Source of the DNA: Pseudomonadaceae bacterium
Lineage (GTDB): Bacteria > Pseudomonadota > Gammaproteobacteria > Pseudomonadales > Azotimanducaceae
Length of the DNA stretch: 64,000 nucleotides
Direction of reading: 5' to 3'
NCBI GenBank assembly: GCA_024743175.1
Contig: JANSXA010000010.1
Location: 1-64,000 of the forward strand
Shown here: positions 1 to 8,349 of the stretch, piece after piece
Position numbering within the stretch: position 1 is the first letter of the stretch
Layout: each line of letters opens with the position of its first letter
The notes under the pieces: generated by a model
What the model saw: the letters and a program-made list of their open reading frames with translations, nothing else
What the model was told of the DNA's origin: nothing
Databases searched by the model: none
Position numbers and translations under genes: made by a program

Positions 1-2
1 CC

Positions 3-158
3 ACCTTTGATATAGAAAATACCACCGTGGTCTTACATCCACTGGAAATCGTCTCAGTTGACGTAAACAACCTCGGCAAACTAGTCGCTTCACTGAGCGA
101 ACACAGCCAGCAAATTGCTGATGCCTTAGATATGCTAATTAGTCGCGCGCATGGATGA
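3..158 (+). CDS. CcdB-family toxin, C-terminal part (cut by window start)
   Basis: An open frame enters from the left edge and ends at TGA 156-158, giving about 51 residues. The end of the frame resembles the C-terminus of CcdB-type gyrase poisons: a stretch like HPLEIVSVDVNNLG, then VASLSEH, then an ADALDMLIS helix. This parallels the '[31 protein letters not shown]' type ending of E. coli CcdB in order and spacing. In that family the extreme C-terminal residues contact DNA gyrase. The partner antitoxin (CcdA) would lie upstream, outside the window, so I cannot say whether the pair is complete. The alternative is an unrelated small protein; only about half of the sequence is visible. Confidence 0.6.
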   Translation, partial: TFDIENTTVVLHPLEIVSVDVNNLGKLVASLSEHSQQIADALDMLISRAHG

Positions 159-530
159 GGAGCGAAACGGACATAAAACAACGTAACTTTCCAGGTCTAA
201 AAGCGGAAGTCATGAGGAATTCAGATGTTGGGTGATTTGCGCCTGATCAAAGCAAATTCAACCAACGCGCTTCCGCGGTAACGTTTTTCACATATAAGCG
301 TACAACTCCTTATTCCAATTTCCACTAAAGCTGGCAATATCCCAATAGGTTTGTTTTTACCCGCTCGACTGTACGGCGTATCGCAAGCCCTAACAATCAG
401 CACGACTTCCGCCGAGAGTCGTCAAGAACGGCTTTCGCAACCTGAACCAGCGGCAGCTTTCGAGAAAATAATCCTGTGGATAAAATTAGTTTTGTCGCAC
501 GCAAGATGCGGCATTACGGGTCTCCAGGTG
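159..530. other. Intergenic stretch, no supported gene
   Basis: About 370 bases between the toxin tail and the end of the methyltransferase gene. The open frames here (for example 221-403 on the minus strand) have no recognisable protein character, and no clear terminator or promoter stands out. A short dyad (CGACT...AGTCG near 401-422) lacks a T-run. I see nothing further. Confidence 0.4.
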
Positions 531-1088
531 TTACCTGGCAAACACCATAAAATGTTGCTGCGGCAGAAAGTCTTCCGTCTTTACCCAGCGCAATCCAATC
601 GCAGCCATTTCCGCTTTTGCCTGCGCCTGCGTCATTTTGTGCAGGCGTTTAATGGGCACGCTCGGGTCTTCGCCTCGATACTCAATCAGCACTAATTGTC
701 CGTCGGGTTTCAGCGCTTCGACCATCGCTCGGCCCATCTCAAGCGGGTGTGAAAACTCATGATAAGCGTCAACTATGTAAATCAGATCTACGCTCTCTAC
801 CGCCAGATCAGCACCTTTGATGTCCCCCAGAATCGGCTTCACGTTGTCTACACCCAGCTCAAGGGATCGTGCGCTGATGATGTCTAACATCTCCTGCTGA
901 ATATCCACCGCCAGCACAACACCTTGCGGCAACCGTCGGGCGACAGGAAAGGCGAAGTAACCGGTACCTGCACCAATATCAGCTACCACGCTGTCCGGTT
1001 TCAGGGGCAGATTTTTAATCAGCAGATCTGTGCGCTCGACCTGCTCCCGTTCCGGACGTTCCAGCCAGCCGGCACCCAGGTGGCCCAT
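531..1088 (-). CDS. Class I SAM-dependent methyltransferase, N-terminally short
   Basis: The protein has a Rossmann methyltransferase core. Motif I reads VADIGAGTGYF, followed by an acidic end of strand 2 (VLAVDIQQEML), a motif near ILGDIKGADL and a later DGQLVLIEYRGED strand. The substrate is unknown. I start at the ATG of MGHLGAGW, giving 185 residues. Relatives that I remember carry a longer N-terminus, often a signal peptide, leading into a 'GREIAHVMGH' type segment. Here the same frame reads RRGHVMGHLGAGW and then loses family likeness, so the gene may be 5'-truncated or start further upstream in the same frame (open to 1214). It stands alone, convergent with nothing and divergent from the HD gene. 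Confidence 0.75.
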   Translation of the reverse strand: MGHLGAGWLERPEREQVERTDLLIKNLPLKPDSVVADIGAGTGYFAFPVARRLPQGVVLAVDIQQEMLDIISARSLELGVDNVKPILGDIKGADLAVESVDLIYIVDAYHEFSHPLEMGRAMVEALKPDGQLVLIEYRGEDPSVPIKRLHKMTQAQAKAEMAAIGLRWVKTEDFLPQQHFMVFAR

Positions 1089-1128
1089 CACATGACCTCT
1101 TCGCAAAAGGTCTAACTTAGTGGTGCCG

Positions 1129-1320
1129 CTAGAGATGACGCAAGGCGTAAAGGTTGAACCACCGCATGATGTTGTTGTACGTCTGGACAATGTCCACCTG
1201 GCCAAGGTGCGCAAAGATCAACTGTACAGGGTTCGCTGCTGGCGGGAATAAACAGCTGCATAAGATCCGCCATAGATTTTGAGGCCACAATTCGGCAGAA
1301 TCCCGCGCCGAATGTCCAGT
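1129..1320 (-). pseudogene. Coding-like fragment without start codon
   Basis: Between the methyltransferase start and the HD-gene start the minus strand has an open frame of about 63 codons. It ends at TAG 1131-1129 and is bounded upstream by TGA at 1323-1321. The translation looks protein-like (segments such as PVQLIFAHLGQVDIV and YNNIMRWFNLYALRHL) but has no ATG before its last third. I do not recognise the family. It may be the tail of a decayed or rearranged gene. Chance openness is the alternative. Confidence 0.25.
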
Positions 1321-2136
1321 TCAAAAAACCCACAATTCAGCCCCGCCGCCGAGAAGCTTGTACGACGATCTGCAGACACCCTGCGCAGTACCACACTCTC
1401 AAACTCATCCCCTATTGCCAGAGCGCAAGCGCTGGAAACTTTGATGATGGAGGGTATTGAGGTTCAGGTTAAACCTTCCTGGCTGGGTCAGATTGACGCC
1501 GCCGACCCACCCGGACTGCCGCGCGGCCGGTTTCTGATGGGTGACGATCCGCGATTGCCAGAGATGCCTGCAGCACCCACGCTGACAGATTTCTACCAGC
1601 TACGTGTGGCGCTGCAACCCACCGGTTACGCACACATGCTGCAGAGTGCCCAACGGGCAATGGATCAGGGTGCATCGGAGCGCGTTATCCTTGCCTGTCT
1701 GTTACACGACATTGCCGTCACTAACCTGATTCGGGCGGACCATGGCTACTGGGCAGCCGCTCTCATCGAGCCTTACGTCCATCCCGAAGTAACCTGGGCG
1801 GTGCGCTACCATCAGGCGCTCCGTTATTTTACTGAACCGCAGTACAACTACGACTATCCCACTTTCTATAAAAGCGCGTTTGGTGAAGATTTTGTTGTAC
1901 CTGCCTATCTGCAGGCGGATCGAGACCGTGCGCGCCAGCACCCCTGGTACGACACGGCAATGCAGGTGGTGGTTAACGATTTTTACGCCTTTGAACCTGG
2001 AGTTGAGCTGGACCTGGCAACCTTTGAGCCGCTGATCAAAGACAATTTCAAACAACCGTTAGAAGGGCTGGGATTTGACAATAGCCCCAGCGCGCACATG
2101 TGGCGTACCATGATCTGGCCAAACAACTTTCTCTGA
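1312..2136 (+). CDS. HD-domain phosphohydrolase-like protein
   Basis: 274 residues from the ATG at 1312 (MSSSKNPQF); an upstream ATG at 1279 would add 11 residues. The HD signature is seen as His109 (YAHML), His132-Asp133 (LLHDIAV), His144 (RADHGYW) and His167 (VRYHQAL), the spacing of a metal-binding HD fold. HD proteins are usually metal-dependent phosphohydrolases, and some are diiron oxygenases. Nothing here fixes the substrate. The next gene, a sterol-desaturase-family membrane enzyme, begins 6 bases after the stop codon, so the two are almost certainly co-transcribed and may act on one lipid-like substrate. That functional link is inference. Confidence 0.8.
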   Translation: MSSSKNPQFSPAAEKLVRRSADTLRSTTLSNSSPIARAQALETLMMEGIEVQVKPSWLGQIDAADPPGLPRGRFLMGDDPRLPEMPAAPTLTDFYQLRVALQPTGYAHMLQSAQRAMDQGASERVILACLLHDIAVTNLIRADHGYWAAALIEPYVHPEVTWAVRYHQALRYFTEPQYNYDYPTFYKSAFGEDFVVPAYLQADRDRARQHPWYDTAMQVVVNDFYAFEPGVELDLATFEPLIKDNFKQPLEGLGFDNSPSAHMWRTMIWPNNFL

Positions 2137-2142
2137 TACGCC

Positions 2143-3357
2143 ATGAACTATGTCACCTATGCCGTGCCGTTCTTCGTTCTCGCTGTCGCCTGCGAATTTC
2201 TGTTCGGCTGGCTGCGCAATCGTAATACTTTCACTCTGGCTGACACCCTCAACAGCCTGCAGCTGGGTATGCTGTCGCGGTTGCGCGGTCTGATCCAGCT
2301 TGGCTTGATCGGTATCGCGTTCGGCGCGCTCACTGAAAACTTTACAGTCTTTGCAATGGACCCCAGCCAATGGTGGGTCTGGGTATTCGCCTTTGTCGCT
2401 TATGACCTGGGTTACTATTTTTCGCACCGCTACGGGCACGAGTGGCGGATTCTGTGGGCTTCACACGTGGTGCATCACCAGAGTGAGCAATACAACCTGT
2501 CGACGGCTTTGCGGCAAACCAGCACTGGCTGGCTGAACGGCATTTTTTATCTACCCCTTTATATTATTGGTGTACCGGTTGAGGTCATGATCAGTGTCGG
2601 CAGTCTCAATCTGATATACCAGTTCTGGGTGCACACTGAACACGTTGGTGAACTCGGCTTCTTCGAAAAAATCATGGTCACGCCGTCAAACCATCGCGTG
2701 CACCATGCCAAAAACCCGATGTATATCGACAAGAACTACGGTGGGGTGTTTATCATCTGGGATCGCCTGTTTGGCACCTATCAACCGGAACTTGCAGACC
2801 AGCCCTGTCGATATGGTATTACCCGCCAGCTCAACAGCTGGAACCCGGTGTGGGCAAACGTCCATGCCTGGCTTGACACCGCTCAACAGAGTTGGCAGAC
2901 CCCTGAACTCAGTGACAAGGTAAAAGTCTGGTTCAAGAGCCCGGCCTGGGATGCGCCGGGAATTGTCAGCAAGGAGGCCAACTGGCAGGCGGACAAATAT
3001 CAACCGGTTACCAGCCGCTATGCTGCGGTGACCAGCTTTGTGGGTTTCTGGCTGCATGTTGGTGCCGCATTTATCTTATTAGGCGTTGCTGACGAGCTGT
3101 CTCAGCCCGTAGTACTGGCGGCCACCGCCTGGCTCACCTTCGGCTTCTGTGTGCAGGGTTTTGTGATGGAGGGGCGGCCAAGTGCTGTTTGGTTCGAATG
3201 GCTGCGTCTGGCGCTGGGTGCCGGGTTACTGCTGTGGCTGGCTTTACCCGAAACCTACACACAGATAGGAATTGGCTACCTGCTGATTTGCGCGGCCCTG
3301 AATATGGGTCTGCTTAAAACAACGCAATCTGCCGATCGTCTCCAATCACCTGGTTAA
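2143..3357 (+). CDS. Sterol desaturase / fatty acid hydroxylase family protein
   Basis: 404 residues, integral membrane diiron enzyme of the FA_hydroxylase superfamily. The eight-histidine signature is clear: HRYGH (His95, His99), HVVHH (His108, 111, 112), HTEH (164-167) and NHRVHH (184-188). Hydrophobic segments lie before the first His box, between the boxes, and again in the C-terminal 120 residues, which resemble the extra membrane region of alkylglycerol-monooxygenase-like members. The reaction would be O2-dependent hydroxylation or desaturation of a lipid chain at the membrane; the substrate is not known. It follows the HD gene with a 6-base gap. Its last 44 bases overlap the convergent polB gene tail to tail. 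Confidence 0.88.
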   Translation: MNYVTYAVPFFVLAVACEFLFGWLRNRNTFTLADTLNSLQLGMLSRLRGLIQLGLIGIAFGALTENFTVFAMDPSQWWVWVFAFVAYDLGYYFSHRYGHEWRILWASHVVHHQSEQYNLSTALRQTSTGWLNGIFYLPLYIIGVPVEVMISVGSLNLIYQFWVHTEHVGELGFFEKIMVTPSNHRVHHAKNPMYIDKNYGGVFIIWDRLFGTYQPELADQPCRYGITRQLNSWNPVWANVHAWLDTAQQSWQTPELSDKVKVWFKSPAWDAPGIVSKEANWQADKYQPVTSRYAAVTSFVGFWLHVGAAFILLGVADELSQPVVLAATAWLTFGFCVQGFVMEGRPSAVWFEWLRLALGAGLLLWLALPETYTQIGIGYLLICAALNMGLLKTTQSADRLQSPG

Positions 3358-5671
3358 ACGCCAGGCCCAGTGCCTCCAGCACCGGTGTGGCTACCGGCAG
3401 AATCTGTTTCTGCAGATAATGATCACGATCCAGCGGTGCACTGACTTCGTTCACCAGCTGCGGCCCGGCGGTGGTGATGACGTAGGCTACTACCCTCGGC
3501 GCAGGGGCTTTCGATTGCTTCACCGCCTGCACATGAGGTGGCACATTGCTGGTATAGGCACTCACCGGTTTACGCAGCCCTTTGTGATACACCAGCAGAT
3601 GATCCAGTTCACCTGAGCGAAATTGTTGGATCGTAGCCTGTAAATAGCTGGCTACCTCCTCGCCCTGAAAAAGACGTTCAAAGAGATTTCGTTGGATGAT
3701 TTTAGCCAGCTCCGTCCAATCACGACGCACCACTTCCATGCCCACAAACTCTACCGAGTCGCTGCCGAAAACCTGCCCCGCATAACGTTTGCGTGCACCC
3801 TGGGATCCACCACGCACCCTGGCCAGAAACAGCTGGGTATACAGCTTTTCGAATTCCAGCTCGAGCCGACTGTCCACTTCATAACGCTCGCGCAGATAGT
3901 CAGTCAGATCTGCATTGAACCGTGCGACCAGAGACTGGCCCAGATCAAAAGCCGCCTGGGCATCTGCGCGGCCGGATGCGACAAAAACACTGTCCGTATC
4001 TCCGTACAGAACCTGAAAACCCTGGCTCTCAAACCAGTCTTTGCTCCAGCTCAACAGGTGCCGGCCCTGTCCGGTAATTGCATTGGCAATTGCCGGGTTA
4101 TAGAAACGGCAGGAAGGTGCGCCCAGCACACCATAAAACGAATTCATCAATATTTTGATGGCCTGGGAGGCAATCTCATCACCGGCGGCTTTGGCGCGAC
4201 TGCGCTGGGGAAACAGGTCATCCAGCATCGCCGGCAGCACACCGGGCTCGCGGGAAAACCGGCAGCCGTTTTCCGTCCCGATACAATTCTCCTGCGCCTC
4301 GCTCTGGGCATGCGCCAGTGGGTCGATGTTGAACGTACGGATAATGCTGGGATACAGACTCTTAAAATCAAACACCCAGACATTAGGATGAATACCCACG
4401 CGAGGCTCAAACACTGCACCCCCGGACTGCGGCCCGGCAGACGAGCGGGTGCTCACCACGCTGGGTGCAGCCAGACCCTTCTTATGTAATGCGCTGAGAT
4501 AGAGAAAATCAAAAGACGCTATGCTGGCGGCCACTCGATCTGGTGGCATACCGGTGAGCGCAGATCGTGCAAAAGCCAGATCAACCAGTTTGAGCTTTTC
4601 GAGGATCTGCAATGCCAGACGAGCATCGGTTCGCGCGTAGAACGTGAAAGTGGCTAGATCTGTTTCATAAGAGGCCAGGATCTGCGCCACTTTATCAGGC
4701 TGTTGGGCATCAGCTGATATTGCGCCCAACGTCTTGCCTTCGCCAAGCACCTGTTGCGCAACTGCATCCAGCGAGTAGTCGTCCATTTTGACAAACGACG
4801 AGCGCAGCAGATCAATGCCATCTAAGACAATACGCCCGGGCACGACGGCATGGCCGCTACCAAAATAGCCCTGTGGGGCTCGGATCTGCATACGCCCACG
4901 CTCACGGCCAAGCTGCAGGTCATAACGCACACGTTGTGCCACTTTGGCCAGCTGGGTCAGGTCAAAGTCGATCACATTCCAGCCGGTAATCACATCCGCA
5001 TCAAAGCTGCGCACCCATTGGCAGAACAGATCTAACGCATCACGTTCGCTGCGCACACGGATGGATTGCGCGGGCATCTTCCGGTCACGTTTATCGACAA
5101 CAATCACCCGATCCAGCAGGGCGCCGTCAGCCGTGTAGCCATAACAGGCAATCGCCAGCAGCGCATCGGTGTCTGGGTTGGTTTCAATATCAAAGGCCAG
5201 TATCCGCGGGCTGACCACCGCTTGTGTCGGCCTTAGGGTGGGATCGTCGAAGACCAGATCAGTGCCATCACCTTCCGCCGCGTGGCCTTCGATCTCAACA
5301 CCACCTTTGATATCCCGGTCTATGAGGTAACGCATGGCGAAGCGCACATCGGCTTCATAGGTTTTAAAACCCTGGGCCTGCAGCCGATCTCGCAGTGGTG
5401 GTGCATCTGCGGGTATGGCAACGTCTACACGCAGCAGCGGATCGCCGGCAAAGTTGAATTTCTCTGTTGTTGAATTGTCAGGTAGGTGCACGTGGTTACG
5501 ACACGCTTCTGCAGCAGCCCCATCCACATAGAAATGTGGCACCTGCTGATGATCGCGCACCAGAAAGGTCCGTCCGTCCAGCAGGCGGCCAAAAAGATAG
5601 ACAGTTGGCTTACCCTGCTGCACTCGATAGGTCGCCTGCAGGATAAAGCCGGTATAGTTAGTGTCACTCAA
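3314..5671 (-). CDS. polB: DNA polymerase II (family B)
   Basis: 785 residues, the usual length for bacterial Pol II. The 3'-5' exonuclease motif is AFDIETNPD (Asp161, Glu163), followed by a VITGWNVIDFD ExoII-like motif. The polymerase palm motifs are DFKSLYPSII (motif A) and YGDTDSVF (motif C), with ILMNSFYGVLG (motif B) between them. Pol II takes part in translesion synthesis and replication restart, and in E. coli it belongs to the SOS regulon. I do not see a convincing LexA box in the short divergent region upstream, which is shared with slyX. The start ATG at 5671 begins MSDTNYTGFILQA, matching family N-termini. Confidence 0.96.
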   Translation of the reverse strand: MSDTNYTGFILQATYRVQQGKPTVYLFGRLLDGRTFLVRDHQQVPHFYVDGAAAEACRNHVHLPDNSTTEKFNFAGDPLLRVDVAIPADAPPLRDRLQAQGFKTYEADVRFAMRYLIDRDIKGGVEIEGHAAEGDGTDLVFDDPTLRPTQAVVSPRILAFDIETNPDTDALLAIACYGYTADGALLDRVIVVDKRDRKMPAQSIRVRSERDALDLFCQWVRSFDADVITGWNVIDFDLTQLAKVAQRVRYDLQLGRERGRMQIRAPQGYFGSGHAVVPGRIVLDGIDLLRSSFVKMDDYSLDAVAQQVLGEGKTLGAISADAQQPDKVAQILASYETDLATFTFYARTDARLALQILEKLKLVDLAFARSALTGMPPDRVAASIASFDFLYLSALHKKGLAAPSVVSTRSSAGPQSGGAVFEPRVGIHPNVWVFDFKSLYPSIIRTFNIDPLAHAQSEAQENCIGTENGCRFSREPGVLPAMLDDLFPQRSRAKAAGDEIASQAIKILMNSFYGVLGAPSCRFYNPAIANAITGQGRHLLSWSKDWFESQGFQVLYGDTDSVFVASGRADAQAAFDLGQSLVARFNADLTDYLRERYEVDSRLELEFEKLYTQLFLARVRGGSQGARKRYAGQVFGSDSVEFVGMEVVRRDWTELAKIIQRNLFERLFQGEEVASYLQATIQQFRSGELDHLLVYHKGLRKPVSAYTSNVPPHVQAVKQSKAPAPRVVAYVITTAGPQLVNEVSAPLDRDHYLQKQILPVATPVLEALGLAFNQVIGDDRQIALF

Positions 5672-5739
5672 ATTCGTATTCTGCGTTTGTCGCTGACGGG
5701 CAAGCGCCTTTTAAGAAAAAGCATTGATGAGCATAAATC

Positions 5740-5955
5740 ATGAAGTCTGAACTTATCCACGACCGAATCAGTGAACTGGAAAGCCGCCTGGAATTTCAGG
5801 ATGACACCATCGCCCGGCTCAACGATGCGCTGGTGGTACAACAGCAGCGATATTTTGAGCTGGAGCGTCGTCTTACGCTGCTGGTTAAACGTCTGCAGAG
5901 TGGTGAGGTTGAAATGGGAGACCCTGCGCAGGAGCCACCCCCTCCTCACTATTAG
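5740..5955 (+). CDS. slyX: SlyX family protein
   Basis: 71 residues, nearly all helix. A heptad-like stretch (ISELESRLEFQDDTIARLNDAL) predicts a coiled coil, and the protein ends in the proline-rich PPPPHY tail typical of SlyX. The function of SlyX is unknown. It was first noted beside slyD in E. coli, but here it stands between polB (divergent) and an amidohydrolase. The ATG at 5740 gives the normal length. Confidence 0.9.
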   Translation: MKSELIHDRISELESRLEFQDDTIARLNDALVVQQQRYFELERRLTLLVKRLQSGEVEMGDPAQEPPPPHY

Positions 5956-6030
5956 AAGCAGGCTGGTTCGGAGCACAGGACTTTTGTATCCGCTGGCGAT
6001 AAGCTCCCACAACTCGATTGGAGGGAAGAC

Positions 6031-7239
6031 TTGAATAAAACAGTGATTCGTGGCGGCTCGATTTTTGATCCGCACACCATGGAAGTATCAGCAAACGAGG
6101 CTCTGGTGATCGAAGATGGGCTTGTCTCCAAGAGCCGCGATTTATCCGGAGCAGATGTGGTTCTCGACGCCGATGGACAATACCTGCTGCCTGGCTTTAT
6201 TGATGCACACGTTCACTTCCGCTTAGCCACGCTGAACTTTGCGAAACTGTCTCAGTGGAGCGAAGTTCAATTTGGCATCGCCATGGCAAAACTGAGTCAG
6301 GAAACTCTGCAACGTGGTTTCACTTCTGTGCGCGATCTCGGGGGTGATGTCATTGGTTTACGCAGAGCCATCAGATCAGGCATGGCACAAGGGCCTGATA
6401 TTGTTCAGGCCAACCTGATGATTACCCAAACAGGTGGCCATGGTGATGTGGAATCCGGCGTGCTGCCGGTTCCCGATTGTGCCTGCCAGATGCGCCACAG
6501 TGCTTTCGGGATTGTTGCTGATGGTCCGGATGCCGTGCGCAAAGCAGCTCGCCACGTGCTGCGCGCAGGTGCCGATTTCCTCAAGATCCACGTTTCCGGC
6601 GGCGTGGCCACACCCATGGACCCGCTGGACTGCACACAATATACCGCGGGAGAAATACAGGCGGCTGTGGCCGAGGCGACAAACAGAAAAACTTATGTGG
6701 CCGCACATGCTTATACCCCTGAGGCGATCCAGTTAGCGGTTCGTAACGGCGTCAAATGTATCGAGCACGGCAATCTGATGGATGCAGAAACAGCTGAGGT
6801 TATGGCGGAGCATGATGCCTGGCTGGTGCCCACCCTGGTGACCTATATGGGAATGGCCTCAGAAGGTCGCAAGCTGGGGCTTCCCGAGCGGAACCTGGTT
6901 AAGAATGAAGCGGTATTGGCTTCCGGCCTGGAATCGCTGGCGTTTGCGGATAAAGCGGGCGTCAAGATGGGCTGGGGCACAGACCTGATTGGTGAAATAC
7001 AGTCCATGCAAAGACAGGAATTTGCTATTCGATCCGAGGTGCAGACGGCGGAGTCCATCCTGCACGCCATGTACGTGATGAATCCGATAATCCTGGGCAG
7101 GGCAGATAGCATCGGACGCCTTGCGCCAGGCATGGCCGGGGATGTTGTTCTGACAACCGTGAACCCGCTGGAAAACATTTCAGGGTTAGCTGATGACAAC
7201 GCGATAACACAAGTCGTCCAACGGGGTAACCCGGTTTAA
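6031..7239 (+). CDS. Metal-dependent amidohydrolase (imidazolonepropionase / Xaa-Pro dipeptidase-like)
   Basis: 402 residues starting at a TTG (MNKTVIRGG) preceded by GGAGGGAAG, a strong ribosome-binding site that supports this start. The amidohydrolase TIM-barrel signature is complete: HVHF (His60, His62) after PGFIDA, a Lys in DFLKIHVSGG that is carboxylated in relatives, AHAYTPE, EHGN and the WGTD aspartate. Relatives hydrolyse C-N bonds in cyclic amides or dipeptides; the substrate here cannot be read from sequence. There is no signal peptide, so it is cytoplasmic. The cyclophilin gene follows after 14 bases, suggesting an operon. Confidence 0.85.
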   Translation: MNKTVIRGGSIFDPHTMEVSANEALVIEDGLVSKSRDLSGADVVLDADGQYLLPGFIDAHVHFRLATLNFAKLSQWSEVQFGIAMAKLSQETLQRGFTSVRDLGGDVIGLRRAIRSGMAQGPDIVQANLMITQTGGHGDVESGVLPVPDCACQMRHSAFGIVADGPDAVRKAARHVLRAGADFLKIHVSGGVATPMDPLDCTQYTAGEIQAAVAEATNRKTYVAAHAYTPEAIQLAVRNGVKCIEHGNLMDAETAEVMAEHDAWLVPTLVTYMGMASEGRKLGLPERNLVKNEAVLASGLESLAFADKAGVKMGWGTDLIGEIQSMQRQEFAIRSEVQTAESILHAMYVMNPIILGRADSIGRLAPGMAGDVVLTTVNPLENISGLADDNAITQVVQRGNPV

Positions 7240-7253
7240 GCTGGCCTCAAAAC

Positions 7254-7739
7254 GTGGCCGAAGAGAGTTTAAAGCAGGTTACGATAGCCACCTCAGTTGG
7301 CGATATTGTAGTAGGCGTATGCGTTGAAAAAGCACCGCTGACAGCCAATTTCTTTTTGCATCTGGTCGAGGCCGGCTTCTATCAATCGGGAGATCTATAC
7401 CGTGCAAGCCGTTTGGGCATCGACAATGGTCCCTACCTGATCCAGGGAGGTGCCGCATTACCTTTTCTTCAGGGTTCAAAGGCAGCTAAGAGAGCGCCTA
7501 TGCTGGAGCAGATCGAAACCACTGGCAAAAGTGGCCTTCTGCATCGTCGCGGAACCCTGTCTCTGGCTCGTGATCTGGGTCGTACCGGTCACGCCCTGGC
7601 TGAGTTCTTTATCTGCCTTGGAGATTTCCCGTCTCTGGACCAACACGGTAGAGATCAGCCTGACGATCAGGGTTTTCCGGCATTTGGCGAGGTGCTGACA
7701 ACGCCCATCAAAATAGAACGCGTTTTTAGCATCAGTTAG
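7254..7739 (+). CDS. Cyclophilin-type peptidyl-prolyl isomerase
   Basis: 161 residues from a GTG start at 7254. The start of the domain (VTIATSVGDIVVGVCVEKAPLTANFF) and the spacing to GPYLIQGG, GTLSLAR and AEFFICLGD follow the cyclophilin fold. It is divergent: the usual F..FHRVI..F.IQGGD core reads LYRASRLG...YLIQGGA, and the catalytic Arg region is poorly conserved. It might therefore be a weak isomerase or a binding protein. There is no export signal. Its stop overlaps the convergent DUF938 gene by 8 bases. Confidence 0.8.
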   Translation: MAEESLKQVTIATSVGDIVVGVCVEKAPLTANFFLHLVEAGFYQSGDLYRASRLGIDNGPYLIQGGAALPFLQGSKAAKRAPMLEQIETTGKSGLLHRRGTLSLARDLGRTGHALAEFFICLGDFPSLDQHGRDQPDDQGFPAFGEVLTTPIKIERVFSIS

Positions 7740-8349
7740 TCTTCAGCTGAAACAGCAAAGAGAGGTTGTTGGCGGGCATGTCTGTCTGCGATGACAACAC
7801 CCAGTCCAGTGCCTGCGCCTGTTCGATAACCGCTTCGACATCTCGAATACCCCAGTGCGGGTTGCGCTGCTTGAGCGACTGATCAAATTCTGCGTTTCCT
7901 GTTGAGGTATGTGCGCCACCTTGTTTAAAAGGCCCGTAAAGGTGTAACAGGCCACCGTCTCGACAGACCTGACGTGCACCGGCAAACAAACCTTCAACAG
8001 TATCAATGGGACTGATGTGCAGCAGGTTGGCAACGACCACGGCATCAACCTGTAGATCCGGCCAGTCCGCCAGCACATCAAGTTCAACAGGCAGGCTGAC
8101 GTTGGGCAGGCCAGCTTGCAGAACGCGTTGCCTGATGACTTCCCGGGACGCGGCGTCCGGGTCCGACGGCTGCCAGGCAATATCTGGCAGCGCGGCGGCA
8201 AAATGTACAACATGCTGACCAAAGCCACTGGCGATCTCGAGGACTTTGCGCACCAGTAGTGATGACTCGCGCAAAGCAGCGGTCAGAATCCCGAGAATCG
8301 GATCTTTATTGCGCTCGGCGGGTGCAGAGGTGGGTAACTCTTCGATCAT
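7732..8349 (-). CDS. DUF938 family SAM-dependent methyltransferase-like protein
   Basis: 205 residues. The N-terminal APAERNKDPIL box and the motif I region VLEIASGFGQHVVHFA are hallmarks of DUF938, a Rossmann family conserved in proteobacteria without an assigned substrate. Later strands (DVLADWPDLQVDAVVVANLLHISP, GGLLHLYGPFKQGG) fit the class I methyltransferase fold. The start codon overlaps the end of the upstream amidase gene (8346-8349, ATGA type), so the two are translationally coupled. Confidence 0.87.
   Translation of the reverse strand: MIEELPTSAPAERNKDPILGILTAALRESSLLVRKVLEIASGFGQHVVHFAAALPDIAWQPSDPDAASREVIRQRVLQAGLPNVSLPVELDVLADWPDLQVDAVVVANLLHISPIDTVEGLFAGARQVCRDGGLLHLYGPFKQGGAHTSTGNAEFDQSLKQRNPHWGIRDVEAVIEQAQALDWVLSSQTDMPANNLSLLFQLKTN

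Noticed and set aside
3692-4489. 265-codon plus-strand open frame inside polB
   Set aside because: It is the antisense of a clear DNA polymerase II gene and its translation lacks any family pattern.
5672-5739. LexA box upstream of polB
   Set aside because: No CTGT-N8-ACAG pattern is present in the short divergent spacer.
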